In this document: positions 53,809-62,751 of the stretch, one piece after another | Numbering within the stretch: the first letter of the stretch is position 1 | Layout of the letters: every line of letters begins with the position of its first letter | Assembly: GCA_035384565.1 (NCBI GenBank) | Contig: DAOOIT010000009.1 | Location: forward strand, 1 to 64,000 | Direction of reading: 5' to 3' | Source of the DNA: Planctomycetota bacterium | Lineage (GTDB): Bacteria; Planctomycetota; PUPC01; DSUN01 | DNA length: 64,000 nt | Program-made: the position numbers and the translations under genes | Notes under the pieces: model-generated | Database searches by the model: none | What the model was told of the DNA's origin: nothing | Seen by the model: only the letters and a program-made list of their open reading frames with translations

Positions 53809-56235
53809 TCACACACCGACCTTCTGAGGCACCGTGGGCTGGAGGACGGGGAGCGCGTAGCGGCCGGCATGCCGGTCGCGCAGCTCGCCGATCTTGCTCT
53901 TGTTCCAGTTGGTGATACGGCTGAAGTAGCCGACGATGCGGGTGAGGCCGTAGACATCGGACGACGCGCACGCGGTGCAGGCGTCGTGGAGGCCCACCTC
54001 GCTGCGGTGGCAGGCGTTGCAGATGGTGAACTCGGGCGAAATGGTGAGCTGGGCGCAGCGGGTCTGCTCGAAGGTCTTGCGCACCAGGTTCAGGATGCTC
54101 GCGGCGGGCGGCAGTTCCTCGCCGACGAAGGCGTGGATGATGGCGCCCGACTCGATCATGGAGTGGAACTTGCTCTGGGTGCGGATGCGGGTGACGATGT
54201 CTACGGGCGCGTCGGCGCGCAGATGGATGGAGTTGGTGTAGTAGAACTCGTCGCGCTCGATATTGCCCTTGATCACCTCGCGGGCGCCGGGGAAGTTGCG
54301 GAGGTCCACCTTGGCGAGGCGCCGCGCGGCGCTCTCGGCGGGGCTCTCCTCGAGCGAAAGCTTGAGGCCCAGGCGCTTGCCGTCCTCCTTCGCCTTGAAG
54401 TACATGTGCGAGACGACTTTGAGGCCGAGCTTGAGCGCGGCCTCGGTCTCGTGCAGTTCCTCGCCGGTGAGGTACTGGACCGCCTCGTTGAGGCCCACGA
54501 GGCCGATGATGTAGGTGCACTTATCGAGGTCCACGTAGGGCTTTCCGTCGGCCGCCTTCTTGCCGATCTGCCACAGGGGCATGGTGGGCGCGCTCATGAG
54601 TTTGGCGATGAAGGAGCGCTTCTGGAGGTGCGCCTTCACGGCGAGGTCCATCATGGCGGAAACTTCGGCCAGGAAGCCGTCCACGTTTCCGCGCCCTACG
54701 CGGTAGGCGGCCTGGGGCAGGTTGACGGTGACGTTCTGGAAGCCGCAGAACCGCATGGTTTCGAGGTGCTTGATCATCTCGGTGTCGTCAATCGTCGTGC
54801 GGAGCCGGCAGCAGGCGCTGAGGGTCACCTCGTCGCGGTCGAAGACGAAGTAGGGCACGCCGTTTTCGCTGGCGATCTGGCAGGCGTACTCCAGGATCTC
54901 GAGCTGCTTGGGGTCCTTGAAGGTGTCGGCGTTGACGTGGAGGTCGCACTTGGGGAAGGCGAAGATGTGGCCGTACTGGTCGCCGGCGCGCCAGGTGTCG
55001 AGCATGGCGCGGGTGAAGAGCCGCGCCGTTTCGGCGTATTCGCCATAGGTCTTGCCGGTGTACTTGCCGCCGGGGCCGATCGCCGGGATGTCCCACAGGT
55101 AGCGGGGCACGCCGGTGTGGATGTTGAAGTCCAGGAAGAGCGTCTGGCCGCCGCGCGAGAAGGCGCTCTGCGAGCCCGAGAAGATCAGGTGCTGCGCCTC
55201 CTGGCACATCTCCTTGTAGCTCATGCCCTCGAGATAGGGGGCATAGAGGATGTTGATGTAGCCGACCCCGAGCGCGCCGGCATAGTAGGCCTGCATCGAG
55301 GCCAGGAAGGTGTTGAGGTGCCCGGTGAGCGTGCGCGCGTGCTTGGCGGGGGCCGACGACGTGTCGAGGTTGCACAGCGAGAGGCCGTACTTCTTGATGT
55401 ACTCGAGCGAATGGGACGAGCAGTAGACGCGGGTCGGGTAGCCGAGGTCGTGCAGGTGGATCTTGGCCGAGAGGTGCGCGTCGGCCACGTCGCGCGAGAA
55501 GACCTCCTGGAGGGCGTATTGCTTGAGGGTCGTCTCGGCGATGGAGAGGTTGATGGCCTCGGGGTTGTTGGCCCCGATGTTGGAGTTTTCCTTGGACTTC
55601 GAGAAGATGAGCTCCTCGAGGTCGTACTTGGGGATGCCGATGGTCTTCTGGCGTTCGAGCTTGGCGCTCAGGCCGCGCTCGAAGAGCTCATTGTCCACCA
55701 GTTCGCGCACGAGCGAGGTCGAGATGCGGTCAATGCCGGAATCGAAGATCTTGCGTTCGACCGCCCGGGCGATCTCGTGCGCCACGGCGTCGTCGAGCTG
55801 CGCCTCGTCCACCAGCGCCCGCGCGATGCGCGCGCGGTCCCAAGACAGCAGTTCGTCGCGCGTGCCGGGGTCCACGAGCAGCGTGATGTCGGTCGAGCCG
55901 CCGCTGCCGGCCTCACGCACGGGCTTGCGCACGCGCAGCGATTCGCGCCGCCGCGCCCGGCGCTCGCGGTACAGGATGTACGCTTTCGCCGTACGGGCGT
56001 GGCCCGTCTCGATCAGCACCCGCTCCACCACGTCCTGGATGTCCTCGATGCCGGGCACTTCGCCCTCGAACTCGCGTTCGAGGAACATCGTGGTCACGCC
56101 CGCCAGCTCGTCGGCCATCTGGCGGTCGGTGCCGCCCACGGCCTGGGCCGCCTTGAAGATCGCGTCGGCGATCTTCGACTCGTCGAACGGAACCAGGCGC
56201 CCATCGCGCTTACGGACCTTTTGAATCTTTGCCAT
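53809..56235 (-). CDS. nrdD: Anaerobic (class III) ribonucleoside-triphosphate reductase
   Basis: Makes deoxyribonucleotides without oxygen through a glycyl radical. 808 residues. An ATP cone occupies about 3-95 (VRKRDGRLVPFDESKI). The barrel contains SSAPAKHARTLTGHLN and the active-site cysteine region ACCRLRTTIDD. A zinc site (CNACHRS, then CTAC) precedes the radical loop RIVGYFSRITNWN, with the glycine at residue 769. The loop lacks the cysteine seen before GY in the formate-type enzymes I know. Start MAKIQKVRK at 56235 overlaps the nrdR end by 26 bp. It is the core of an nrdR-nrdD-redoxin-nrdG operon. Confidence 0.94.
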   Translation of the reverse strand: MAKIQKVRKRDGRLVPFDESKIADAIFKAAQAVGGTDRQMADELAGVTTMFLEREFEGEVPGIEDIQDVVERVLIETGHARTAKAYILYRERRARRRESLRVRKPVREAGSGGSTDITLLVDPGTRDELLSWDRARIARALVDEAQLDDAVAHEIARAVERKIFDSGIDRISTSLVRELVDNELFERGLSAKLERQKTIGIPKYDLEELIFSKSKENSNIGANNPEAINLSIAETTLKQYALQEVFSRDVADAHLSAKIHLHDLGYPTRVYCSSHSLEYIKKYGLSLCNLDTSSAPAKHARTLTGHLNTFLASMQAYYAGALGVGYINILYAPYLEGMSYKEMCQEAQHLIFSGSQSAFSRGGQTLFLDFNIHTGVPRYLWDIPAIGPGGKYTGKTYGEYAETARLFTRAMLDTWRAGDQYGHIFAFPKCDLHVNADTFKDPKQLEILEYACQIASENGVPYFVFDRDEVTLSACCRLRTTIDDTEMIKHLETMRFCGFQNVTVNLPQAAYRVGRGNVDGFLAEVSAMMDLAVKAHLQKRSFIAKLMSAPTMPLWQIGKKAADGKPYVDLDKCTYIIGLVGLNEAVQYLTGEELHETEAALKLGLKVVSHMYFKAKEDGKRLGLKLSLEESPAESAARRLAKVDLRNFPGAREVIKGNIERDEFYYTNSIHLRADAPVDIVTRIRTQSKFHSMIESGAIIHAFVGEELPPAASILNLVRKTFEQTRCAQLTISPEFTICNACHRSEVGLHDACTACASSDVYGLTRIVGYFSRITNWNKSKIGELRDRHAGRYALPVLQPTVPQKVGV

Positions 56236-56698
56236 TGGTTCGCACTCTCCTCTCCAGCATCGGCCGCAGTTCCTCGAGGAATTGGTTGATGTCCTTGAAG
56301 GCCCGATACACGGAGGCGAAGCGGACATAGGCGACCTGGTCGAGCTCGCGCAAGTGCTGCATGACCATCTCGCCGATCTCGCGCGACGACACCTCGCGGT
56401 CGGCCATGTCGGCCAGCCGCCGCTCGATGTCGCCCACGATCTGGTCCAGGGCCTCCGTAGCCACGGGCCGCTTCTCGCAGGCCTTCATCAGGCCCGCCAG
56501 CACCTTCGTGCGATCGAAGGGCTGCCGCGTGCCGTCCTTCTTCACGACGCGCAGCGGGATCTCTTCCACCCGCTCATACGTCGTGTAGCGCCGGTTGCAC
56601 TCCAGACACTCCCGCCGCCGCCGGATGACTGCGCCGCCCTCCGACGCGCGGGAGTCCACAACCTTGTCGTTCTCGCTCTTGCAGAAGGGGCATCGCAT
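56210..56698 (-). CDS. nrdR: Transcriptional repressor NrdR
   Basis: A 162-residue repressor of ribonucleotide reductase genes. The zinc ribbon MRCPFCKSENDKVVDSR with ECLECNRRYTTYE is complete, followed by an ATP cone (VKKDGTRQPFDRTKV). It senses the ATP/dATP balance and binds paired NrdR boxes. It is the first gene of the operon it is predicted to control, with two candidate boxes about 235-270 bp upstream. The last 26 bp overlap nrdD. Confidence 0.96.
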   Translation of the reverse strand: MRCPFCKSENDKVVDSRASEGGAVIRRRRECLECNRRYTTYERVEEIPLRVVKKDGTRQPFDRTKVLAGLMKACEKRPVATEALDQIVGDIERRLADMADREVSSREIGEMVMQHLRELDQVAYVRFASVYRAFKDINQFLEELRPMLERRVRTNGKDSKGP

Positions 56699-57308
56699 GG
56701 CCTTGGCTCCCGTCTTCCACCTGCCAGCTCGACGTGCGTTGCAGCGCCGCCAAACGCCCGGCTTCGGGCCGCTGGCAACTCGACACGGCTCCAGCAAACG
56801 GCCCTGCTCACACGTCAAGCGTTACGGGGACTAAGCTCCCGGGCACACCGCCCTCGGGCGAGGGGCACGCCGGGCCACGACGGGGAACTGACTCTTCACT
56901 GGCCCAGCATCTTGGCTATCGTCTCTCGCCACACCCAACATCTAGTGGGCACAGGCGAATATCTTGCGGTCCGGCGCGCTTGCGACGTTGCTGTGCTGTG
57001 ACGTGAGTTCCCTGGCTTCTATGGGTAACGGCTACGAACGCCGGCGGGCAGGACTCGCCCGAAACTCGCCTCAACTTGTCACCACTTGATCTTGGGCGCT
57101 CAATGCTCCCGTGCACAGCAGATTGTAGCGCGAAACGCGCCGCTGTCAACTGGAAATTTCTCCCCTCGCTCACTTTTTTCGAACGCTTTTCTCACGCCTC
57201 TCGCATGATGCCGGCGGCTGATCCTGCCTGATCCATGTCGCCACGGGTTGATCCGGTGCATCCGATCTGGCGCGCCTCGGGTCAACCTGGCGCATCGCGC
57301 GCAGGCTC
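56699..57308. other. Regulatory gap between divergent nrdR and ABC genes
   Basis: No gene is supported. It holds the two NrdR-box-like sites and a weak minus-strand promoter candidate, TCGCAA (56985-56980) and GATATT (56963-56958), 16 bp apart. The rest shows nothing definable. Confidence 0.5.
56933..56969 (-). promoter_or_regulatory. Tandem NrdR-box candidates
   Basis: Site 1, ACCCAACATCTAGTGG (56933-56948), and site 2, GGCGAATATCTTGCGG (56954-56969), both resemble the ACACWATATATWGTGT-type consensus (about 12 and 9 of 16). Their starts are 21 bp apart, two helical turns, as expected for NrdR pairs. Site 2 overlaps a possible -10 box of nrdR. Confidence 0.55.
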
Positions 57309-57337
57309 TTGACAGCGCAGGTACGCGCTTGTAGTAT
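57309..57337 (+). promoter_or_regulatory. Promoter of the ABC transporter genes
   Basis: Perfect TTGACA (57309-57314) and TAGTAT (57332-57337) are 17 bp apart; transcript start near 57344. Confidence 0.68.
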
Positions 57338-57390
57338 CCGCGTTGGACACCTTGCGCAAGACACCGGCCCGGCAAGAACGCTTGGGGACA

Positions 57391-58326
57391 ATGCCCGTGA
57401 TCTCTACCCGGTCGCTTCGGATAGACTACGACGACGTGATGGCGGTACGGGACCTTGACCTCGACATTGCTTCGGGCGAGATCTACGGGCTGATCGGGCC
57501 GAATGGCGCAGGGAAGACTTCCACCATCAGGGCGCTGGCCGGCGTGCTGGAGCCCACGTATGGCGAGATCCGCCTGGCAGGGGTGGACGCGCTCGAGCAT
57601 CCCGAGGACGCCCACCGGCGCCTGGGCTACATGCCGGACTTCGCCCCCCTCTACGACGATCTCAAGGTGTGGGAGTACCTGAGCGTCTTCGCGACGGCCT
57701 ACGCATTGCCCAGGCCGCTCCGCTCGGACCGCGTCGAGCATTGCCTGGGCATCACGGGGTTGCGGGAGAAGCGGGACGCGTTCGTCCGCGAACTCTCGCG
57801 CGGGATGCGCCAGCGTCTCGCCCTGGCCAAGACCCTCCTCCACGAGCCGAACATCCTGCTGCTGGACGAGCCGGCGAGCGGTCTCGACCCCATCGGTCGT
57901 GTGGAGTTGCGCAGGATTCTGAGCGATCTTGCGCGGGCGGGCGCGGCCGTGCTCATCTCCAGCCACATCCTCACCGAGATGAGCGGCTTCTGCACCTCGA
58001 TAGGGATCATGGAAAAGGGGCGGCTCGTCGCCAGCGGACGTGTCGAGGACATTCTCAAGAAGCTCGGCAGCCGCGGCGTGCTGCACGTCCGCGCCGCGTC
58101 ACCCCACGCGGCGCTGGCGGAGGTGCTCAAGGCATCAGAAATGCTCTCGCAGGTCGAGATGAAGGATGGACAGACTGCGACGGCACTGGTGCTGGGCGGC
58201 GAGGAGGATGCCGCCAGGCTGCTGGCGCAGCTTGTCGCGGCGGGCGTCGCCGTCAGTTCCTTCCACGTCGAGAGCGAGGACATCGAGAACATCTTCCTCA
58301 GGATAGGCGCGAGGGAAGTGTCGTGA
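57391..58326 (+). CDS. ABC transporter ATP-binding protein
   Basis: A 311-residue ATPase. Walker A is GPNGAGKTST, the signature is LSRGMRQRLALAK, and Walker B is ILLLDEPASGLDP with an H-loop in SSHILTE. The C-terminal 80 residues are the small accessory domain of the NatA/CcmA-like exporter group. ATG 57391 is preferred, with GGGGA close upstream; a TTG at 57343 would begin at the predicted transcript start. The GTGA overlap with the permease gene shows they form one transporter. Substrate unknown; export or gliding-type transporters are the closest look-alikes. Confidence 0.92.
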   Translation: MPVISTRSLRIDYDDVMAVRDLDLDIASGEIYGLIGPNGAGKTSTIRALAGVLEPTYGEIRLAGVDALEHPEDAHRRLGYMPDFAPLYDDLKVWEYLSVFATAYALPRPLRSDRVEHCLGITGLREKRDAFVRELSRGMRQRLALAKTLLHEPNILLLDEPASGLDPIGRVELRRILSDLARAGAAVLISSHILTEMSGFCTSIGIMEKGRLVASGRVEDILKKLGSRGVLHVRAASPHAALAEVLKASEMLSQVEMKDGQTATALVLGGEEDAARLLAQLVAAGVAVSSFHVESEDIENIFLRIGAREVS

Positions 58327-59867
58327 CCCTTCTGCCGCCGTGCGACAACGCGTTGTTCATGCGCTTCTGGCGGCCCGCCGTGCGCCCGGGGAGGCTCATC
58401 CCGTTCGCTGTGCTCCTCGTCCTAGCCCTGGCGGTCGTTTTGTTCGCCTGTTACATGAGCAGGCCCGTTCACCCAGGGCGGGGGCCGGCGTGGTTCGTCG
58501 TGGCCTTCGGGATCACGGTCGCCATTCAGGCCGTGGTTCTGCTCCTCCTCGGGTCGTTCTTCGTCGGGTCGGCGGCCTACCAGGAGGCGGCGACCGGGGC
58601 GATGGACTTCCATCGGGCCTCCGCCACTACCCCGCTGAACCAAGCGTTGGGCCTCGTGGCAGGGCCGGCGACCCTCGCTTGGTTGCTCTTCGCGGTCGGC
58701 ATCCCGTTCACGCTCGGCCTGGCGATGCTCGGCGCGGTGACGGCGGGGGCCTATCTCGCCGTGCTGCTCTCGCTGGCCCTCACGGGGGTCTTCTTCCACA
58801 CCGTCTCCGCGCTGATCGGGCTCACGGCTCGTAAGGGGCGACTCGGCTTGGGACAGCAGGCCGGCTCGCTCGGCGCCGCCTTCTTCCTGGTGTGCGTCTC
58901 CGTCCCGTTCGCGCATTCGGACTGGTCGCTGCCAGGCTACCTGACGGGCTATCCCGTGATCGGCCGGGCGTTGGGTGGCGCGGAGGAGATTCGGTCGGCG
59001 ATTGGGGGCGTCGAACTCCCCCCCCTGGTGATTCAGGCCCTCGTGCAGTGTCCGCTCCTCGTGCTGCTCGGGGCGGCGCTGCGGCGGGCCGTGGCCTACC
59101 CGAACAGGCCGCCCGTCTCGAAGACGCTGGGGCTGCTGCTGTCGCTCGCCCTCTTCGCCCTCTTCGTCGCCAGCTACTGCACGGGGTCGGTCATCCCTCG
59201 TGATCTTCCGCCCGGGAAGGTGAGGACGTCAGTCGGCGACGTCGCCTCGTGGTCGCTCCTCTTCGCGTTCGTGCTGGGCGTGGCGATGGTGTACCTGGTG
59301 ACGCCGCGCTACGTGCTCTACTGCAACGGCCTTCGACGGCGGCGAAAGTTGGGGCTTCGCTGGCCCGGGCCGTTCGACGACGCGCTCGGAAACACGGGCT
59401 GGGTCGTTACGTTCGGGGTGCTGAGCGCGGCGTTCTACTACAGCCTGTCCGACGGGAATGCCTGGCTGCCCGTCGAGGCGCTCCTGGCCATGCTGCTCTA
59501 CCTCGGCTGGTTCGCCGGCGCGGTCGAGCACTTCCGCCTGACGCCGGAGCGGCGGCGCGGCGCCGTCTTCGTCGTCACCATCGCCACGCTCTGGGCGCTC
59601 ATCCCCGCCTTCGGCTTCGTGGCGATGGCGTCGCAGCGAGGCTGGCCGCTCTACGGGATCGCGCTCGTGAGCCCGTGCCCGATCTTCGGCATCATCGCGC
59701 CCGACCTCGCCAGGACCAAAGGCCAGGTCGGCCTGCCGCAGCCCGCGACGACCTGCCTCATTCTCGGCGTGAACTTCGTCCTTCTGGCCATCTTCGCATG
59801 GCTGGCCCGCGCGGCTCGGCACAGGGCCGCCGCGAAGGCGCACGAGCCAGGCGCGGGTGCGGAGTGA
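58323..59867 (+). CDS. ABC transporter membrane subunit
   Basis: A 514-residue membrane protein with about twelve helices, the partner of the preceding ATPase. A basic N-terminus (MRFWRPAVRPGRL) precedes the first helix. The early soluble phrase AAYQEAATGAMDFHRASATT resembles the coupling region of ABC-2-type permeases, and the twelve-helix size suggests a single-chain exporter half. No substrate-binding protein is nearby, which also favours export. The stop lies 11 bp from the convergent leuS stop. Confidence 0.8.
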   Translation: MTLLPPCDNALFMRFWRPAVRPGRLIPFAVLLVLALAVVLFACYMSRPVHPGRGPAWFVVAFGITVAIQAVVLLLLGSFFVGSAAYQEAATGAMDFHRASATTPLNQALGLVAGPATLAWLLFAVGIPFTLGLAMLGAVTAGAYLAVLLSLALTGVFFHTVSALIGLTARKGRLGLGQQAGSLGAAFFLVCVSVPFAHSDWSLPGYLTGYPVIGRALGGAEEIRSAIGGVELPPLVIQALVQCPLLVLLGAALRRAVAYPNRPPVSKTLGLLLSLALFALFVASYCTGSVIPRDLPPGKVRTSVGDVASWSLLFAFVLGVAMVYLVTPRYVLYCNGLRRRRKLGLRWPGPFDDALGNTGWVVTFGVLSAAFYYSLSDGNAWLPVEALLAMLLYLGWFAGAVEHFRLTPERRRGAVFVVTIATLWALIPAFGFVAMASQRGWPLYGIALVSPCPIFGIIAPDLARTKGQVGLPQPATTCLILGVNFVLLAIFAWLARAARHRAAAKAHEPGAGAE

Positions 59868-59878
59868 AGGGGCCGGGC

Positions 59879-62575
59879 TCAGCCCACGACGATGTTGACG
59901 AGGCGCCCGGGCACGACGATGACCTTGCGCACGGTCTTGCCACCGATGTGCGCCTGGGCCTTCTCGTCGGCCAGGGCCGCCGCCTGGATCGCCGCCTGGT
60001 CGGAGTCGGCAGGCACGACGACCTTCGAGCGGAGCTTGCCGTTGACCTGGATGGGGATTTCGATCTCCTCGGCCTTCACGGCCTCGGCGTCAACGGCGGG
60101 CCACGGGGCGCGGAAGATGCTGGGCCGCCCGCCCAGCCGCTCCCATAGCTCCTCGCACACGTGCGGAGCGAAGGGCGAGAGGCACTGGACGGCGAGGGTG
60201 AGGACCTCCTTGACCACGGCGGGGTCCCGGGCCGCCTCGGCGCGGTCGCGGAGCTCGTTCGTCAGCTCCATGATGCCAGCGATGGCCGTGTTGAAACGGA
60301 ACGGCGGCTCGAATGCCTCGGTGACGCGCTGAAGGGTCTGATGCGCCTTTCGCCGGAGAGCGCGTGAATCGGGGTCCAGTTCCGCACTCCGCACTCCACA
60401 TTCCACACTCCCCACCCGTTCGGCCCAGCCGCTCACGAGGTCCCAGAAGCGGTTGAGGAAGTGGTGGACGCCCACTACGCCCTCGTCGCTGTAGACATTG
60501 TCCTGATCGGCCGGGCCGACGAAGAGGATGTAGGCGTGGACCGTGTCGGCGCCGTAGCGCTCGAACAGCTCATCGGGGGAGACGCCGTTGAACTTGCTCT
60601 TGGACATCTTGGCCATTTCGGTGATGACAGGCCAGCCGTCGCTCTTGCGCACGAGCCGCTCGGTGTCCACCTCGCCGACGGGCAGATAGAGGCGTTCGAG
60701 GCCCACGGGCGCGCCGTCGTTCTTGCGCACGGTCGAGCCGTCGGGCAGCTTGCGCACCTGGTCCTCGCCCACGGCCTGGCCGTCCGCGCCCCGATAGTAG
60801 TCGGCGCGATAGGCGGTGTTGCACACCATGCCCTGGCAGAAGAGGCGCTCGAACGGCTCCTCGACGGCGATGAGGCCCAGGTCGTGCAGCACCATGGTGA
60901 AGAAGCGCGCGTAGATGAGGTGCATGGTGGCGTGCTCGATGCCGCCCACGTACTGGTGCACGGGCAGCCAGGCCCTGACCAGCTCGGGGTCGAAGGCGCC
61001 GTCCTCCTTGCGCGGCGTGAGGTAGCGCAGGAAGTACCACGACGAGTCCACAAAGGTATCCATCGTGTCGGTCTCGCGGCGGGCCGGGCCGCCGCATTTC
61101 GGGCACGGGACGTTGACGAACTCGGGGCAGCGCGCGAGGGGGGATTCGCCCTTGGGCCTGAACTCGACGTTGGGCGGGAGGAGCACGGGCAGGTCGCTCT
61201 CGGGCACGGGGAGCTCGCCGCACGTCGGGCAGTAGAGGATGGGGATGGGCGCGCCCCAGTAGCGCTGGCGCGAGAGCAGCCAGTCGCGCAGGCGGTAGTT
61301 CACGGTGAAGTCGCCGAGCCCCCTGTCCTTGGCGTGCTGGGTCATGGCGCGGATGGCCTGGCGATTGGGCAGGCCATCGAAGGGGCCGGAGTTCACCTGC
61401 ACCCCCTCGTCCACATAGGCGGCGGGCATGGCCGCGGGGTCGAGCGTCTGGCCCTCGGGCTGGATGACGACCTTGATGGGCAGGCCGTACTTCCGGGCGA
61501 ACAGGAAGTCGCGCTGGTCGTGCGCGGGCACGCCCATGACGGCGCCCGTGCCGTAGCCCATGAGGGCGTAGTTGGTGACCCAGATTTCGGCCTTCGAGCC
61601 GTCGAAGGGGTTGAGCACGTAGTGGCCGGTGCCGATGCCTTCTTTCTCGCTGGTCTCGCTGGTGCGCTCGATGGCCGACACGTTGCGCATGCGGCGCACG
61701 GCCCTCATGTGGGCTTCGCGCTGCGGGTGGGCGGCGAGCAGCGCCTCGACGAGCGGGTGCTCGGGAGCGAGGGCCATGAAGGTGACGCCATAGGTGGTGT
61801 CGGGCCGCGTGGTGAAGACGGAGAGGGTCTGGCCGTCGGCGGCGGTGCCGGGCGCGGCGATGCGGAAGTCGAGCCGCGCGCCCTCGCTGCGGCCGATCCA
61901 CTCCTGCTGCATCTTCAGCACGCGGTCGGGCCAGCGCCCCTCGAGTTTCTTGTGGCCATCGAGCAGCCGCTGCGCGTAGCGCGACATGGCGAAGAACCAC
62001 TGCTCGAGGTCGCGCTGCTCGACCGGCGTGCCGCAGCGCTCGCAGCCGCCGTCGTGCACCTGCTCGTTGGCCAGCACCGTCTGGCACGACGCGCACCAGT
62101 TCACCGGGGCCATCTTCTTGAAGGCCAGGCCCGCCTTGTAGAACTGGAGGAAGAGCCATTGGGTCCACTTGTAGTAGCCGGGGTGCGAGCAGGCCACCTC
62201 GCGCGACCAGTCGTAGCCCCAGCCGGCCCGCACCATCTGCGCCCGCATCTTGTCAATGTTGCGTTTCGTGGAGACGGCGGGCGGCACTTGGGCCTTGATG
62301 GCCGCGTTCTCGGCGGGGAGGCCGAAGCTGTCCCAGCCCATGGGCGCGAGCACGTTCTCGCCCCGCATCAGGTGGAAGCGGGCGAGCGCGTCGCCGATCG
62401 AGTAGTTGATCACGTGGCCCATGTGCAGCGCGCCGCTGGGATAGGGGTACATCATCAGGCAGTAGTATCTCGGGCGCGTGGCGTCGCGCACGTCGCAGCG
62501 GAACAGACCTGTCTCCCCCCAGTGCCGCTGCCACTTGGGCTCGATCTCGGCAAAGGGGTAGGATGTTCTGGCCAT
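59879..62575 (-). CDS. leuS: Leucyl-tRNA synthetase
   Basis: Charges tRNA-Leu. 898 residues with class I motifs YPSGALHMGHVINY and MAKMSKSKFNGVSPDEL. A zinc-type insertion shows CASCQTVLANEQV and CERCGTPVEQ. The CP1 editing domain is full length. Near residue 725 the reading frame crosses a run of 7-mers (60382-60416) that encodes SVECGVRSAEL, in the linker before the anticodon-binding domain (DPDSRALRRKAHQ). GGAGG lies six bases before the ATG. The promoter is at 62612-62640. Confidence 0.96.
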   Translation of the reverse strand: MARTSYPFAEIEPKWQRHWGETGLFRCDVRDATRPRYYCLMMYPYPSGALHMGHVINYSIGDALARFHLMRGENVLAPMGWDSFGLPAENAAIKAQVPPAVSTKRNIDKMRAQMVRAGWGYDWSREVACSHPGYYKWTQWLFLQFYKAGLAFKKMAPVNWCASCQTVLANEQVHDGGCERCGTPVEQRDLEQWFFAMSRYAQRLLDGHKKLEGRWPDRVLKMQQEWIGRSEGARLDFRIAAPGTAADGQTLSVFTTRPDTTYGVTFMALAPEHPLVEALLAAHPQREAHMRAVRRMRNVSAIERTSETSEKEGIGTGHYVLNPFDGSKAEIWVTNYALMGYGTGAVMGVPAHDQRDFLFARKYGLPIKVVIQPEGQTLDPAAMPAAYVDEGVQVNSGPFDGLPNRQAIRAMTQHAKDRGLGDFTVNYRLRDWLLSRQRYWGAPIPILYCPTCGELPVPESDLPVLLPPNVEFRPKGESPLARCPEFVNVPCPKCGGPARRETDTMDTFVDSSWYFLRYLTPRKEDGAFDPELVRAWLPVHQYVGGIEHATMHLIYARFFTMVLHDLGLIAVEEPFERLFCQGMVCNTAYRADYYRGADGQAVGEDQVRKLPDGSTVRKNDGAPVGLERLYLPVGEVDTERLVRKSDGWPVITEMAKMSKSKFNGVSPDELFERYGADTVHAYILFVGPADQDNVYSDEGVVGVHHFLNRFWDLVSGWAERVGSVECGVRSAELDPDSRALRRKAHQTLQRVTEAFEPPFRFNTAIAGIMELTNELRDRAEAARDPAVVKEVLTLAVQCLSPFAPHVCEELWERLGGRPSIFRAPWPAVDAEAVKAEEIEIPIQVNGKLRSKVVVPADSDQAAIQAAALADEKAQAHIGGKTVRKVIVVPGRLVNIVVG
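60382..60416 (-). repeat. 7-bp repeat run inside leuS
   Basis: Consecutive 7-mers on the plus strand: CCGCACT, CCGCACT, CCACATT, CCACACT and a weaker CCCCACC. The run encodes an 11-residue linker in leuS and does not break the frame. Confidence 0.75.
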
Positions 62576-62611
62576 CGGAGCCTCCGGAGTGGGTTGCCGT
62601 GGAAGAGCGGA

Positions 62612-62640
62612 ATTATAGCGCCGCCGGGAGCGGGATGCAA
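62612..62640 (-). promoter_or_regulatory. Promoter of leuS
   Basis: On the minus strand, TTGCAT (62640-62635) and perfect TATAAT (62617-62612) are 17 bp apart. Leader about 30 bases. Confidence 0.7.
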
Positions 62641-62675
62641 GGAGCCGAACAGTCAGAAGACGGCCCTTGTGCTGC

Positions 62676-62704
62676 TTGACACTGCCGCGGCAGAGGGGTA
62701 GGAT
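62676..62704 (+). promoter_or_regulatory. Promoter of the pabB-type gene
   Basis: Perfect TTGACA (62676-62681) and TAGGAT (62699-62704) are 17 bp apart; transcript start near 62711. Confidence 0.66.
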
Positions 62705-62751
62705 CGTGCCCGTGCGAGCGTCGTCGGGGGGAGCAGCGCGGCGGGCACCGA

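Noticed and set aside
53869..56289. An 806-codon plus-strand frame opposite nrdD
   Set aside because: Valine, glycine and histidine-rich composition with no motif; nrdD is complete on the minus strand.
60461..62701. A 746-codon plus-strand frame opposite leuS
   Set aside because: No domain pattern, and leuS motifs are intact on the other strand.
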